From Flavobacteriales bacterium (lineage in GTDB: Bacteria > Bacteroidota > Bacteroidia > Flavobacteriales_D > UBA2798): a stretch of 64,000 nucleotides of DNA. The translations under genes and the position numbers were made by a program. The stretch is taken from positions 190,370-254,369 of the forward strand of contig JAIBBF010000001.1 in assembly GCA_019694795.1 (NCBI GenBank), read 5' to 3'. Shown piece after piece: positions 42,376 through 50,495 of this stretch. Numbering within the stretch: position 1 is the stretch's first letter; each line of letters opens with the position of its first letter. The notes below the pieces were generated by a model that was given only the letters and a program-made list of their open reading frames with translations, did not search any database and was not told the origin of the DNA.

Positions 42376-43728
42376 TTATTTTAAAAGATCAGGGTATATT
42401 TCTTCAGGACGGTGTCCACATCCAAATTCCGAATCATGGGTATTTATAACCAGATTTTTAAATTTCATAAACATCTCCGGTTTTTCTAACAGATCGATAA
42501 AATCAGAATAGCGGGCATGTTGGGAGAAAAAATCACCAGCCAATAAATAATGAATTAAAGAAAATGCATTTTCGTGCTTGAGATGTTCCATTCCAGAACT
42601 AGTTCCTAGTCCGGCCATATCTAAACGATCAGGACTATAAAACAAGCGTACAAATTTTTCAATGAGTTTATATGCTCCGTTGATTTCCTGATACACTTCA
42701 TCAAAACCTTCAGATAATTTACCAGTTTTTAAGTTTTCCGATAATTTATTGCATAATACATATGCACTTTTCATACCCATATAAATTCCGGAAGAAAATA
42801 TGGGATCTAAAAAGGCTACCGCATCTCCCAACAAGGCAAAATTCTCTCCGTATTGAACGGAAGAATAATAACTATAATCGGAAATTGAAATGACCGGCTG
42901 AATACGAACTGCGTCTTTTAATATTTCATTTGCCTTTGCAGCTAAAAACAATTCATCCAAATACAATTGCTCAGTAACATTTTTAACTCCGATGGAATTA
43001 TAATACTCAAATCTGGATTTAACGTAATCGGAATTCAAGGCAACACCAATACTTATACGGTCTGATTCAAGTGGAATCATCCAAATCCACCCTTTTTTTT
43101 CTCCTCCCAGATAAACAATTTGAATGTTTCCTTCTTTTAAAGCATCATCGTAGTTGACATTTTTCCAATGTGTTGCAAATGCTGAACGATGAAGATCGTT
43201 GTATTTAAGTTTAGTATTATTTCTTGTTTGATAAAATGCATCCTGACCACTGGCATCAATAAAAAATCTGCATTCCACATCACCCGTGGTGCCTTTAGTT
43301 CGGTATTTTATTTTGATGTTTTGTCCCGGAGTATTTTCGATTGCCGTAACCAAATGTTCCTCTCTGACTTCAGCTCCCAGGGTACGCGAATGATCCAACA
43401 ATAATTTATCGAATTCTGAGCGGAGTACATGGAAAGAAAGGTAGCTATCATCGTGAATTACGTGACCAAAACACCAGTGGGAAGAAGTGGAATTATCAAT
43501 GGAAGTGAATTTAACTCCCGGCTTACGTGAAAAACGCTTTATCATTTCTCCGGTTATTTCCAGATCATCAAATAATGGTTTGCAAAATGGAAGCAATGAC
43601 TCTCCCACATGATCACGCGGAAATTTTTCTTTTTCAAGAACAATTACATTGTGACCGGCCCTTGCCAACAAGGAAGCACAGGTTGAACCTACAGGTCCTC
43701 CCCCAATAATAGCTACATCGTATACCAT
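42376..43728 (-). CDS. Flavin-dependent halogenase-like protein 2 (both halogenase motifs intact)
   Basis: 450 residues with the same architecture as its neighbours: FAD loop IIGGGPVGSTCAS, RDHVGESLLP at 38-47, Lys69 in RKPGVKF, WIWMIP at 214-219 and GDAVAFLDPIFSSG at 301-314 giving FxxPxxSxG. Both halogenase-specific motifs are therefore complete. Sequence similarity to the third copy in the HVLRSEFDKLLLD and THWK segments suggests an internal duplication. It sits 71 bases after copy 3 and 9 bases before copy 1. With the upstream prolyl-type adenylation enzyme, carrier and oxidase, its expected substrate is a pyrrolyl-2-carboxyl-carrier; this is inferred from context. Confidence 0.8.
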   Translation of the reverse strand: MVYDVAIIGGGPVGSTCASLLARAGHNVIVLEKEKFPRDHVGESLLPFCKPLFDDLEITGEMIKRFSRKPGVKFTSIDNSTSSHWCFGHVIHDDSYLSFHVLRSEFDKLLLDHSRTLGAEVREEHLVTAIENTPGQNIKIKYRTKGTTGDVECRFFIDASGQDAFYQTRNNTKLKYNDLHRSAFATHWKNVNYDDALKEGNIQIVYLGGEKKGWIWMIPLESDRISIGVALNSDYVKSRFEYYNSIGVKNVTEQLYLDELFLAAKANEILKDAVRIQPVISISDYSYYSSVQYGENFALLGDAVAFLDPIFSSGIYMGMKSAYVLCNKLSENLKTGKLSEGFDEVYQEINGAYKLIEKFVRLFYSPDRLDMAGLGTSSGMEHLKHENAFSLIHYLLAGDFFSQHARYSDFIDLLEKPEMFMKFKNLVINTHDSEFGCGHRPEEIYPDLLK

Positions 43729-43799
43729 ATGGTTTCAAACTTAACTTAAAACAACGAGAAGAAAAAAGGTTTTTATCAGTTTTGGATAAGCGGTAAATG

Positions 43800-45200
43800 T
43801 CAGCGAACAGACATTGGGAAAATTGCCTCATACGGCATGGGACAACCTTGTTCTTTGTAGGCGTCCCGGTTCATTACTAAATAATAATAGCGTTCAAACT
43901 GACCGGGATTCTCCAGAAAATCAAGTGTTTGATGGTAGCGCTTGTTCTCATTGAAAAAATCGCCCCCCATCATGAAGTGTAATGCACCAAAGGCAAGTTG
44001 GTGTTGAATGAAATTTTCATCATCATTTGTGCCATAACGTTCTTTCAGTTTTTGACCCAATTCTGCAAAATTAAATCGTTCCTGATCATAAAACATCCGG
44101 ATAAAGCGATCGACCAATTGCACGGCTCCTTCGAAATTTTCTGTTGCGGTGTTCAGGGCCTTTTTACCTTCTTCAATCCCGTCATTAAGCAAAACGGATA
44201 ATGCTTCCGAATATACTTTGGCACTATTCATTGCCAGATAAATTCCCGTTGCAAAAATCGGATCTAAAAATGAAGCAGCATCACCAATCATAGCATAATT
44301 CGATCCATGCTTTTTGGTCATGGAATACGAGTAATTTCCAACGACCATTAACTTTTGAATAATTTCCGCATTTTTTAGAATATCGGAAGTAAATGCTGCA
44401 CTTCTGATTTCTTGAAGATAAAGTTCCATTTTCCAGTCCTTGGTTCCCTTTGCCGATAACTCTTCCTTCATTTCCCGGGTAAAAATATTATCTACCACCA
44501 AGCCAACACTTAAACGATCTTCGCCTACCGCCTGTATTCCAATCCACCCCTTTTTATTGCCGGCGAGGTAAATGATATTTAGTAGTCCCTCCCTAATACT
44601 AGGTACAAAATCAGCTCCTTTCCAGTGGGTGAGGAATGCAATTCGATCTAATTCTTTATGCTTTACTTTTACCCGTTGCTTTTGACCTAAAAAAGTATCC
44701 TGGCCGGTTGCATCGAATAAAAAGCGAGCGTTGAAACTAAGTTCTTTATCTTCATTGGTGGCATAAACTGTAACAGCATCCTCAACGGAGAGGTCAACAT
44801 CCTTTACTAAAACATCTTCCATGACTGTTGCTCCCTTATCCCTGGCATTGTCCAAAAGTATCTTGTCGAATTCGGAGCGAAGTACATGAAAGGAAAGCTG
44901 GTTTGGACCAGGTAAAATATTTTTAAAACAATAAATCGTATCGAATTCTCCGGTTTTATTTACAAAACGAACACCTGGCTTTCGTACAAAATTAGATTTC
45001 AACTTGTCGAGCACTCCAATTTCCTCAAAAAGATCATAGCAAAAGGGGACAAGGGATTCTCCTACATGCGGACGTGGAAATATTTCCTTTTCGAGAATTA
45101 AAACTTTATGCCCGGCCATTGCCAATTTTGCTCCGGCAAAGGCACCAGCGGGTCCACCACCAATAATGATGGCGTCGAAAAATTCTTTAGGACGATTCAT
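43800..45200 (-). CDS. Halogenase-family flavoprotein 3 with degenerate halogenase motifs
   Basis: 466 residues, clearly homologous to the two following halogenase-like genes (FAD loop IIIGGGPAGAFAG, RPHVGESLVP at 43-52, Lys74 in RKPGVRF, HVLRSEFDKILLD). The WxWxIP motif reads W219-I-G-I-Q-A224 and FxxPxxSxG reads F311...A317-T-G319, so the second Trp, the Ile-Pro and the Ser are lost. FAD binding looks intact. It may be a non-halogenating monooxygenase/oxidase, or a halogenase with an altered partner or substrate. It starts 15 bases after the acyl-CoA dehydrogenase gene in the same operon. Confidence 0.78.
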   Translation of the reverse strand: MNRPKEFFDAIIIGGGPAGAFAGAKLAMAGHKVLILEKEIFPRPHVGESLVPFCYDLFEEIGVLDKLKSNFVRKPGVRFVNKTGEFDTIYCFKNILPGPNQLSFHVLRSEFDKILLDNARDKGATVMEDVLVKDVDLSVEDAVTVYATNEDKELSFNARFLFDATGQDTFLGQKQRVKVKHKELDRIAFLTHWKGADFVPSIREGLLNIIYLAGNKKGWIGIQAVGEDRLSVGLVVDNIFTREMKEELSAKGTKDWKMELYLQEIRSAAFTSDILKNAEIIQKLMVVGNYSYSMTKKHGSNYAMIGDAASFLDPIFATGIYLAMNSAKVYSEALSVLLNDGIEEGKKALNTATENFEGAVQLVDRFIRMFYDQERFNFAELGQKLKERYGTNDDENFIQHQLAFGALHFMMGGDFFNENKRYHQTLDFLENPGQFERYYYLVMNRDAYKEQGCPMPYEAIFPMSVR

Positions 45201-45215
45201 TAACTAAATAATTAG

Positions 45216-46340
45216 TTATAAATAAGCTGAAATAATATTCTTTTGAATATGATTGGTACCGGAGTAAATTCCGGATGCCTGAGCATCGCGTAATGTCCGT
45301 TCTATCCAACCCGTTTGATAGGCTCCCGATGCACAAATCTTCATTGCTGCATCTGCACAAAATATTAATGCTTCGCTTGAAAGCACTTTTAATTCTGCTG
45401 CAATAGCATTTACATTTTTTTCCTGGTCGAAAATTCCGGCTGCATAATAAACCATTAAGCGGCACGCGTCCAGCTTAATTTTCATGTCTGCAAGCAAGTG
45501 ACTTACGGAATGAAAATTCATAAGTTCCACCCCTGTAGATTTTTTTAACCGGATAAAACTCAACACCTCTTCCATAAGATGTTCCATTATTCCAAGATTC
45601 ATGGCAGCCATTCCAATGCGCTCGGCATTCATTGCTGTTTGAAAAATCATTAAACCACTACCAGGCTCATTTACAATATCACCTGCGGATAAAACAGTAT
45701 CTACAAAAACATCGGATGCAGGACTGGTTCTCAATCCAAGTTTTGAATATTTTTCACCAACTAAGAAATTAGTTTTATCAACTAAAAAAGCAGTTATTCC
45801 TCCCATTGCACCTTTATTTTTATCGGTGCAAACAAATAATAATATCTGATCTGAAATGGGAGCATTGGTGATCCAACATTTTGATGCCTTTACTTTATAA
45901 TTATTTCCATCCTGGAATGCTGTGGAATCCATATTAAATGCATCCGATCCTCCTCTGGCTTCTGTCATCGCATTAGCCAATATATTTTTACCACTTACTC
46001 TTAGTTTCAATTCGGGCTGCTGTGCCGAGAATCGTAGAACCGGTAATTGAACTGCTAATAAATGTGCTGCTAAAGAAAACAACAAACCATTATCGCTCGA
46101 TTTTTGTGCGAGTCCATTTAACACAGCACATGCGGACGTTAAATTTAATCCGGAGCCACTTAGATTTGTGGGAACAAATAAATCGGTATAACCTTCCCGA
46201 AGTAATAAATTCCAGAGGTCTTGGGCGAATTCTGATTGGTGATCTCTTTCTTCACACGGTGAGGATAAATGCACCCTTGAAAATTCCGCTGCATGCGAAA
46301 AGAGGTTAAAATCTTCTTTATTTAAAATGTTCTGCAGCAT
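45216..46340 (-). CDS. Acyl-CoA dehydrogenase-fold oxidase, probable prolyl-carrier-protein oxidase
   Basis: 374 residues, a complete acyl-CoA dehydrogenase fold: N-terminal helical domain, the FAD/substrate segment ANAMTEARGGSDAFNM with KASKCWITNAP, and the C-terminal helical domain. At the short-chain dehydrogenase base position the usual Glu of YEGTxxIQ is Ser360 (IYSGTNHIQKN). A Glu is instead present at 240 in NAERIGMAA, the isovaleryl-CoA-dehydrogenase-type position. From memory this is the arrangement in prolyl-carrier oxidases such as AnaB and the PltE/CloN3/RedW group, which oxidise prolyl-S-carrier to pyrrolyl- or pyrrolinyl-carrier. It starts 23 bases inside the adenylation gene, so expression is coupled. 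A generic acyl-CoA dehydrogenase is the alternative. Confidence 0.8.
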   Translation of the reverse strand: MLQNILNKEDFNLFSHAAEFSRVHLSSPCEERDHQSEFAQDLWNLLLREGYTDLFVPTNLSGSGLNLTSACAVLNGLAQKSSDNGLLFSLAAHLLAVQLPVLRFSAQQPELKLRVSGKNILANAMTEARGGSDAFNMDSTAFQDGNNYKVKASKCWITNAPISDQILLFVCTDKNKGAMGGITAFLVDKTNFLVGEKYSKLGLRTSPASDVFVDTVLSAGDIVNEPGSGLMIFQTAMNAERIGMAAMNLGIMEHLMEEVLSFIRLKKSTGVELMNFHSVSHLLADMKIKLDACRLMVYYAAGIFDQEKNVNAIAAELKVLSSEALIFCADAAMKICASGAYQTGWIERTLRDAQASGIYSGTNHIQKNIISAYL

Positions 46341-47814
46341 AATGAATCAAAGCCTGGTAATCTGTTTTCTGTGAAGAATTTAAAGGAATATTATCTAAGA
46401 TAATAAATTTATCAGGAATCATATAAGCCGGCAAGACTTTCATGAGCTCGGCTCTTAATGCAATTAAATCACTTTCATTTATGCCTGAAACAAATGCTAC
46501 TATTTTCACGGATTCGGGTAGGTGAAAAGCTACAACGGCAGCAAAAAGGAGTCCGGCGCAACTTTGCAGTCCCACTTCAATTTCATTGAGTTCAATCCGG
46601 TATCCGTTTCGCTTAATCATTCGATCGTACCGACCTTTATATACGAGTTCACCGGATTGCCATTCCACCAAGTCACCCGTTTTGTACCATTTTTTACCGT
46701 CGATAAAAACAAATGCATGTTGATTTGCCTGTTCATTATTGAGATATCCATTCATCAAAGATGTGCCCGACATCAATAGTTCCCCTTGCGAAGTTCCTTC
46801 GATGTCTCCATCAGAAATTTTACTTTCATATTGAAGGGTAGCTCTCCCTATGGGAAGTGCTTGTTGTGGATTCCAGTTTCCCTGTGGCACCGAAAATGAA
46901 GTGCAAACATTGGTTTCTGTAGGACCATACCAATTATAAAAGCGTGCTTTATTGGTTGAATTATGCTGAAGTTTAATAAACTCGGAGGAGGGATACGATT
47001 CTCCCGCAAAAATAATGTGTTGTAAAGAAGCTGAGGATTCCTGTGTATAATTGCCGAATTCAACCATTAAGCGCAATGTTGTGGGGGTAGAATACCAAAC
47101 AGAAATGGAGTGTTTCTTTATTGAATCCACTAAAAAAGCAGGTTGAGCGATCTGCAATGAATTAAACAGAATCAACTTAGCGCCTGATTTTACAGAGGCA
47201 AAAATATCAAAAACAGAGAGATCGAAATGAAAGGGTGCCACCGATGAAAACACGTGCTGTGCGTTCAGCTCAAGGTGATCGGTTGCCCAATGAATAAAAT
47301 CGATAGCCGCAGGGTCTGAAACACAAACCCCTTTTGGAATTCCTGTTGTACCTGAAGTAAAAAGTACATAAGCCAAATCTGGGTGTACCTCACGTTCGCG
47401 GACTAATTCATTCTCAAACATTGCCCATTTCGAATTAATTGTGGAATACAGATTATACCCTAAACTTTCCAGATCCTTTTTACGGGATAAGTCGGAAAAA
47501 ATAAATCTAATTTGAGCAACTGAAATAATTTTTTGGATACGCGATAGTGGAGAATTGAAATCCAGCGGCAAATAGGCCTTGTTAGCACCTGCAATGCTGA
47601 AAATTAAACTTAGCGTGTCAATGTTTTTTGGTCCTAAAACCCCTATTATTTTACTATCAACTAAATCTTTAGTTAATAACAATTCCATTCTGGATTGAAC
47701 GAGCTGTAATAAATCAGCGTAAGAAACAGATTGCCCACCCGCCTCCTCTACCGCAATTTTGTCGGAGAATTGATTGGCAGAATTAACTAAAAGTTGATAC
47801 AGCTTTTCAGCCAA
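46318..47814 (-). CDS. Stand-alone adenylation enzyme, probable L-prolyl-carrier-protein ligase
   Basis: 498 residues, a free-standing amino-acid adenylation domain. Core motifs: YVLFTSGTTGIPKG (149-162), FDLSVFD (197-203), NWYGPTETN (294-302), YKTGD (377-381), YKGRYDRMIKRNGYRIELNEIE and the catalytic Lys483 (SSQKTDY). Aligning to PheA by eye gives pocket residues D198 L199 F202 Y241 I268 A270 W295 V303 C304 K483, i.e. DLFYIAWVCK. As I recall, the stand-alone prolyl ligases (PltF, RedM, CloN4) read DLFYLALVCK or DLLYLALVCK, so 8 of 10 agree. D198 implies an alpha-amino acid. The start is a TTG overlapping the carrier stop by 8 bases; homology begins within a few residues of it. A DltA-like D-alanine ligase is the main alternative. 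Confidence 0.82.
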   Translation of the reverse strand: MAEKLYQLLVNSANQFSDKIAVEEAGGQSVSYADLLQLVQSRMELLLTKDLVDSKIIGVLGPKNIDTLSLIFSIAGANKAYLPLDFNSPLSRIQKIISVAQIRFIFSDLSRKKDLESLGYNLYSTINSKWAMFENELVREREVHPDLAYVLFTSGTTGIPKGVCVSDPAAIDFIHWATDHLELNAQHVFSSVAPFHFDLSVFDIFASVKSGAKLILFNSLQIAQPAFLVDSIKKHSISVWYSTPTTLRLMVEFGNYTQESSASLQHIIFAGESYPSSEFIKLQHNSTNKARFYNWYGPTETNVCTSFSVPQGNWNPQQALPIGRATLQYESKISDGDIEGTSQGELLMSGTSLMNGYLNNEQANQHAFVFIDGKKWYKTGDLVEWQSGELVYKGRYDRMIKRNGYRIELNEIEVGLQSCAGLLFAAVVAFHLPESVKIVAFVSGINESDLIALRAELMKVLPAYMIPDKFIILDNIPLNSSQKTDYQALIHYAAEHFK

Positions 47815-48064
47815 CTGATTTTGATTTAATAAATGCAGCGATTTTTTCTACTGTATCAAGATTATCCCGGTCCACTTCATGCGCTGCGAACTTTATGGAG
47901 AACTGTTTTTCCAGTTTATCGACTAACCGCAAGGTTGAAATGGAATCCATTAATCCACCGGAAATAAGCGGAGTAGAAATCGTTAACTGAGAGGCCTCCG
48001 GACCAGTAATAAATTCAGAACGCAAAAGTTCTAAAACACTGGTAACAATTGTGTCATTTCCCAT
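47807..48064 (-). CDS. Carrier protein (acyl/peptidyl, phosphopantetheine-binding)
   Basis: 85 residues, a four-helix carrier fold with the attachment serine at 41 in SGGLMDSISTLRLVDKLEKQF. It overlaps the adenylation gene by 8 bases and the upstream MBOAT-SGNH gene by 11 bases, so it is almost certainly the partner that is loaded by the ligase, oxidised by the acyl-CoA-dehydrogenase-fold enzyme and possibly halogenated. PltL/CloN5 are the functional models for biosynthesis; DltC is the model for a carrier that hands its acyl group to an MBOAT protein. Confidence 0.9.
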   Translation of the reverse strand: MGNDTIVTSVLELLRSEFITGPEASQLTISTPLISGGLMDSISTLRLVDKLEKQFSIKFAAHEVDRDNLDTVEKIAAFIKSKSVG

Positions 48065-50495
48065 ATCGGTTGAATATTATTTCCTCATTCTTTTTCCATT
48101 GAACATAAAGCGCTCTCATCAGCAATTGATGTCCGAATGCATTCGGATGATGATCCAATTCTGAAACTCTGATATTTTCTACCGGATAATTCACCAGTGC
48201 ATTTGAAATATCAAGAATAACAAAACCGAGTCCTTCTGCTTTTTGTTGCAATGCTTCCCATTCTAAACGATTTTCCTCATCCATAGTTGCCTGGGCAAAG
48301 ACCATTATGGGTACGCAAGAATGTGTTTTACAATAATATATAATTTCTTTATAACCCCAATCTAAAAGCTCATCCGAAAATGGTTGTGTGCGACTAAATA
48401 ATTCATCAAATCCCATGTATTGTTTCAATCCTGCCCTATCCCGGATAGAAATTAATGCGGGGTATTTGAGGTCGATACCATTTTGTACCAGGCTCACAAA
48501 GGAACGGGTAACCCTGAATTTCTCCTGAGAGTGGGCGGTATAAATCACCCCTCCGGGGTGATAATGGTTTACTTTTTCGTTTAATAACGCAACCTGTTGA
48601 ACCAAACTGTAACTACCAACTCCGAAGTTTAAAAATTCAACGCAATAATCTCTTGAAAGTGTATCTTCTAACAAAGCTTCGAAGGATTGTCTATCGTTTA
48701 CTCCATAACCCATGGTATAGGAAGCTCCAAGAAAAGCAAACCGATAGCAACCGGAATCCGGATATTCTGCATATTCTTTATCGCGGAGTCCGAAAGAATT
48801 GGTGGTATAATGCGATCCATTTAAATCGACTGAAACGGAAGGTCGGAGTTCTCGGGTAAGAAGGTCGTTTCTCCGGCGGTGCAATTGATCATCGCGTTTA
48901 AAAAATTCGGGGCGTTTCCGGTTAAGAATTAATTCCCAATTATAAGCCCTGCGATTTACAGAACCAACTGCAGCATCGTAATAATCCTTTTCCATACGGG
49001 AAACATCTTCGTGGTTCGGGACATAATGAAGTAATTTTTTTAGTTGCGGAGGATCTGCGAATCGTAGAAAAAACAGCATGAGAATAAAAATTCCCGAAGA
49101 AAAAGGCAATACCGAAAAAAACTCTTTATGATTTCTGAACCGGTGAAAAATCATCGTTAAAACTGCAAATCCGACTAACAACAAACTTGCGGTGCTAATT
49201 AAAAAATAAAAATCATCATAAGTAAAATGCTGCAATAACGATAGGATATAAACCCAATAATGAATATCGCCGGTAATCCATAATGAATACAGAACTGACA
49301 TTGAAATAAAAACCATCAGTACGGCTGATGCATTTCTCATTGCATCCAAAAAATTGATTTTGGTTTGCGCATTAAAGCGCTGAATAAATTTTGAAGGGAA
49401 AATTGTGCCGCTAACAAATACCAAACAGCCAAGAACAGTCCAATAAACCAAATCTGTAATTCTGAAATCGAAATTTCCTTTAATCCAAAGCAACTGCCAT
49501 GTGTGAAGTAATGAAGACAACGCAAATGCAAGAATAATGGCCATCCCCATTCGCATATTAAATGAAAATTTTCCAAATAAAACGAAGAATGGATTGTAGA
49601 GTTGTTTAACGACAAATTCTTTCCAGTAAATATTTATCCTACGCCAAACTTCCGAATAGGTATTTGCAAAGTAAAATCGTCCGAATACAGGCGGGAGATT
49701 TAATCCCATTAAGCCTAACCAACCCGAAATAAGCAGAAACAAACCGGGTAAACGCAATAACATTAAATAACTGGCCAACATAAATTGAATCACGTCCATG
49801 CCGTTATGAATAGCAAATGGAGCGATATATAAAAAATGATAAATGACCCGAAACAACAGAAGATTAAATAAGCCTGCAGCGAGTCGATCTATGGCAGTAT
49901 AATATGTTGTTTCAGTAGAGGAATTGTACGCCTTTTTCCAATCCCGGTAATCGATAATTGGCATAAGCGGAAATGAAAGATTGGGTCCCAGAAAAAAGAA
50001 GTTAAATGCATGTACCGATTTCTTTTCTAATTCAAGTTGGTTAACGGATAAAAAACTCCATACTCTGAGCATAAAAAAACCGGCCAAAAAAGGAACAATG
50101 ATCTGGATTCTCGGCATATAAATAATTTCCAATCGCCAGGGTAACATGGAAATAAAAAACAGGAGTAGAAAAGCTATTTTGACCCAGTAACGAATACCTG
50201 AACTCAGCACAAAATAAACGACCACTGTTCCAAGAAATAAGAGTAAACCACTGAGCCATCCAAATGCGATGTATACCACTCCTAGTGAATGAAAAAGCAT
50301 CATGAGCGGTTTATATTCAAGAGGCAGATAATGATTAATGATAAAACTAATCACTAAAACGGGGGCCAAAAGTTCAAACCCAATTCCAGGTTCCAGTTCA
50401 AGGAGTTGAAATACTATTAAAAAGATCAGTAAGACTCCTAATGCATAAAGGAAACTTCTACTGGTCTTTGAAACGATATTTGAAATCCAGCTCAT
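48054..50495 (-). CDS. MBOAT-like acyltransferase fused to an SGNH/GDSL hydrolase-like domain (copy 2)
   Basis: 813 residues. The first ~480 are about 12 hydrophobic segments with an MBOAT-like core: RRINIYWKEFVVKQLYNPFF (284-303), then LSSLLHTWQLLW with the candidate catalytic His331. The last ~300 form a soluble SGNH-type domain: NSFGLRDKEY, FLGASYTMGYGV with Ser592, FLNFGVGSYS with Asn623, and ELDHHPNAFGH with Asp781/His783. MBOAT proteins such as DltB and AlgI move acyl groups across or at the membrane, and SGNH partners such as DltD and PatB act on the outer side; here both are in one chain. It overlaps the carrier gene by 11 bases. Acyl donor and acceptor are not known. Confidence 0.72.
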   Translation of the reverse strand: MSWISNIVSKTSRSFLYALGVLLIFLIVFQLLELEPGIGFELLAPVLVISFIINHYLPLEYKPLMMLFHSLGVVYIAFGWLSGLLLFLGTVVVYFVLSSGIRYWVKIAFLLLFFISMLPWRLEIIYMPRIQIIVPFLAGFFMLRVWSFLSVNQLELEKKSVHAFNFFFLGPNLSFPLMPIIDYRDWKKAYNSSTETTYYTAIDRLAAGLFNLLLFRVIYHFLYIAPFAIHNGMDVIQFMLASYLMLLRLPGLFLLISGWLGLMGLNLPPVFGRFYFANTYSEVWRRINIYWKEFVVKQLYNPFFVLFGKFSFNMRMGMAIILAFALSSLLHTWQLLWIKGNFDFRITDLVYWTVLGCLVFVSGTIFPSKFIQRFNAQTKINFLDAMRNASAVLMVFISMSVLYSLWITGDIHYWVYILSLLQHFTYDDFYFLISTASLLLVGFAVLTMIFHRFRNHKEFFSVLPFSSGIFILMLFFLRFADPPQLKKLLHYVPNHEDVSRMEKDYYDAAVGSVNRRAYNWELILNRKRPEFFKRDDQLHRRRNDLLTRELRPSVSVDLNGSHYTTNSFGLRDKEYAEYPDSGCYRFAFLGASYTMGYGVNDRQSFEALLEDTLSRDYCVEFLNFGVGSYSLVQQVALLNEKVNHYHPGGVIYTAHSQEKFRVTRSFVSLVQNGIDLKYPALISIRDRAGLKQYMGFDELFSRTQPFSDELLDWGYKEIIYYCKTHSCVPIMVFAQATMDEENRLEWEALQQKAEGLGFVILDISNALVNYPVENIRVSELDHHPNAFGHQLLMRALYVQWKKNEEIIFNRYGK

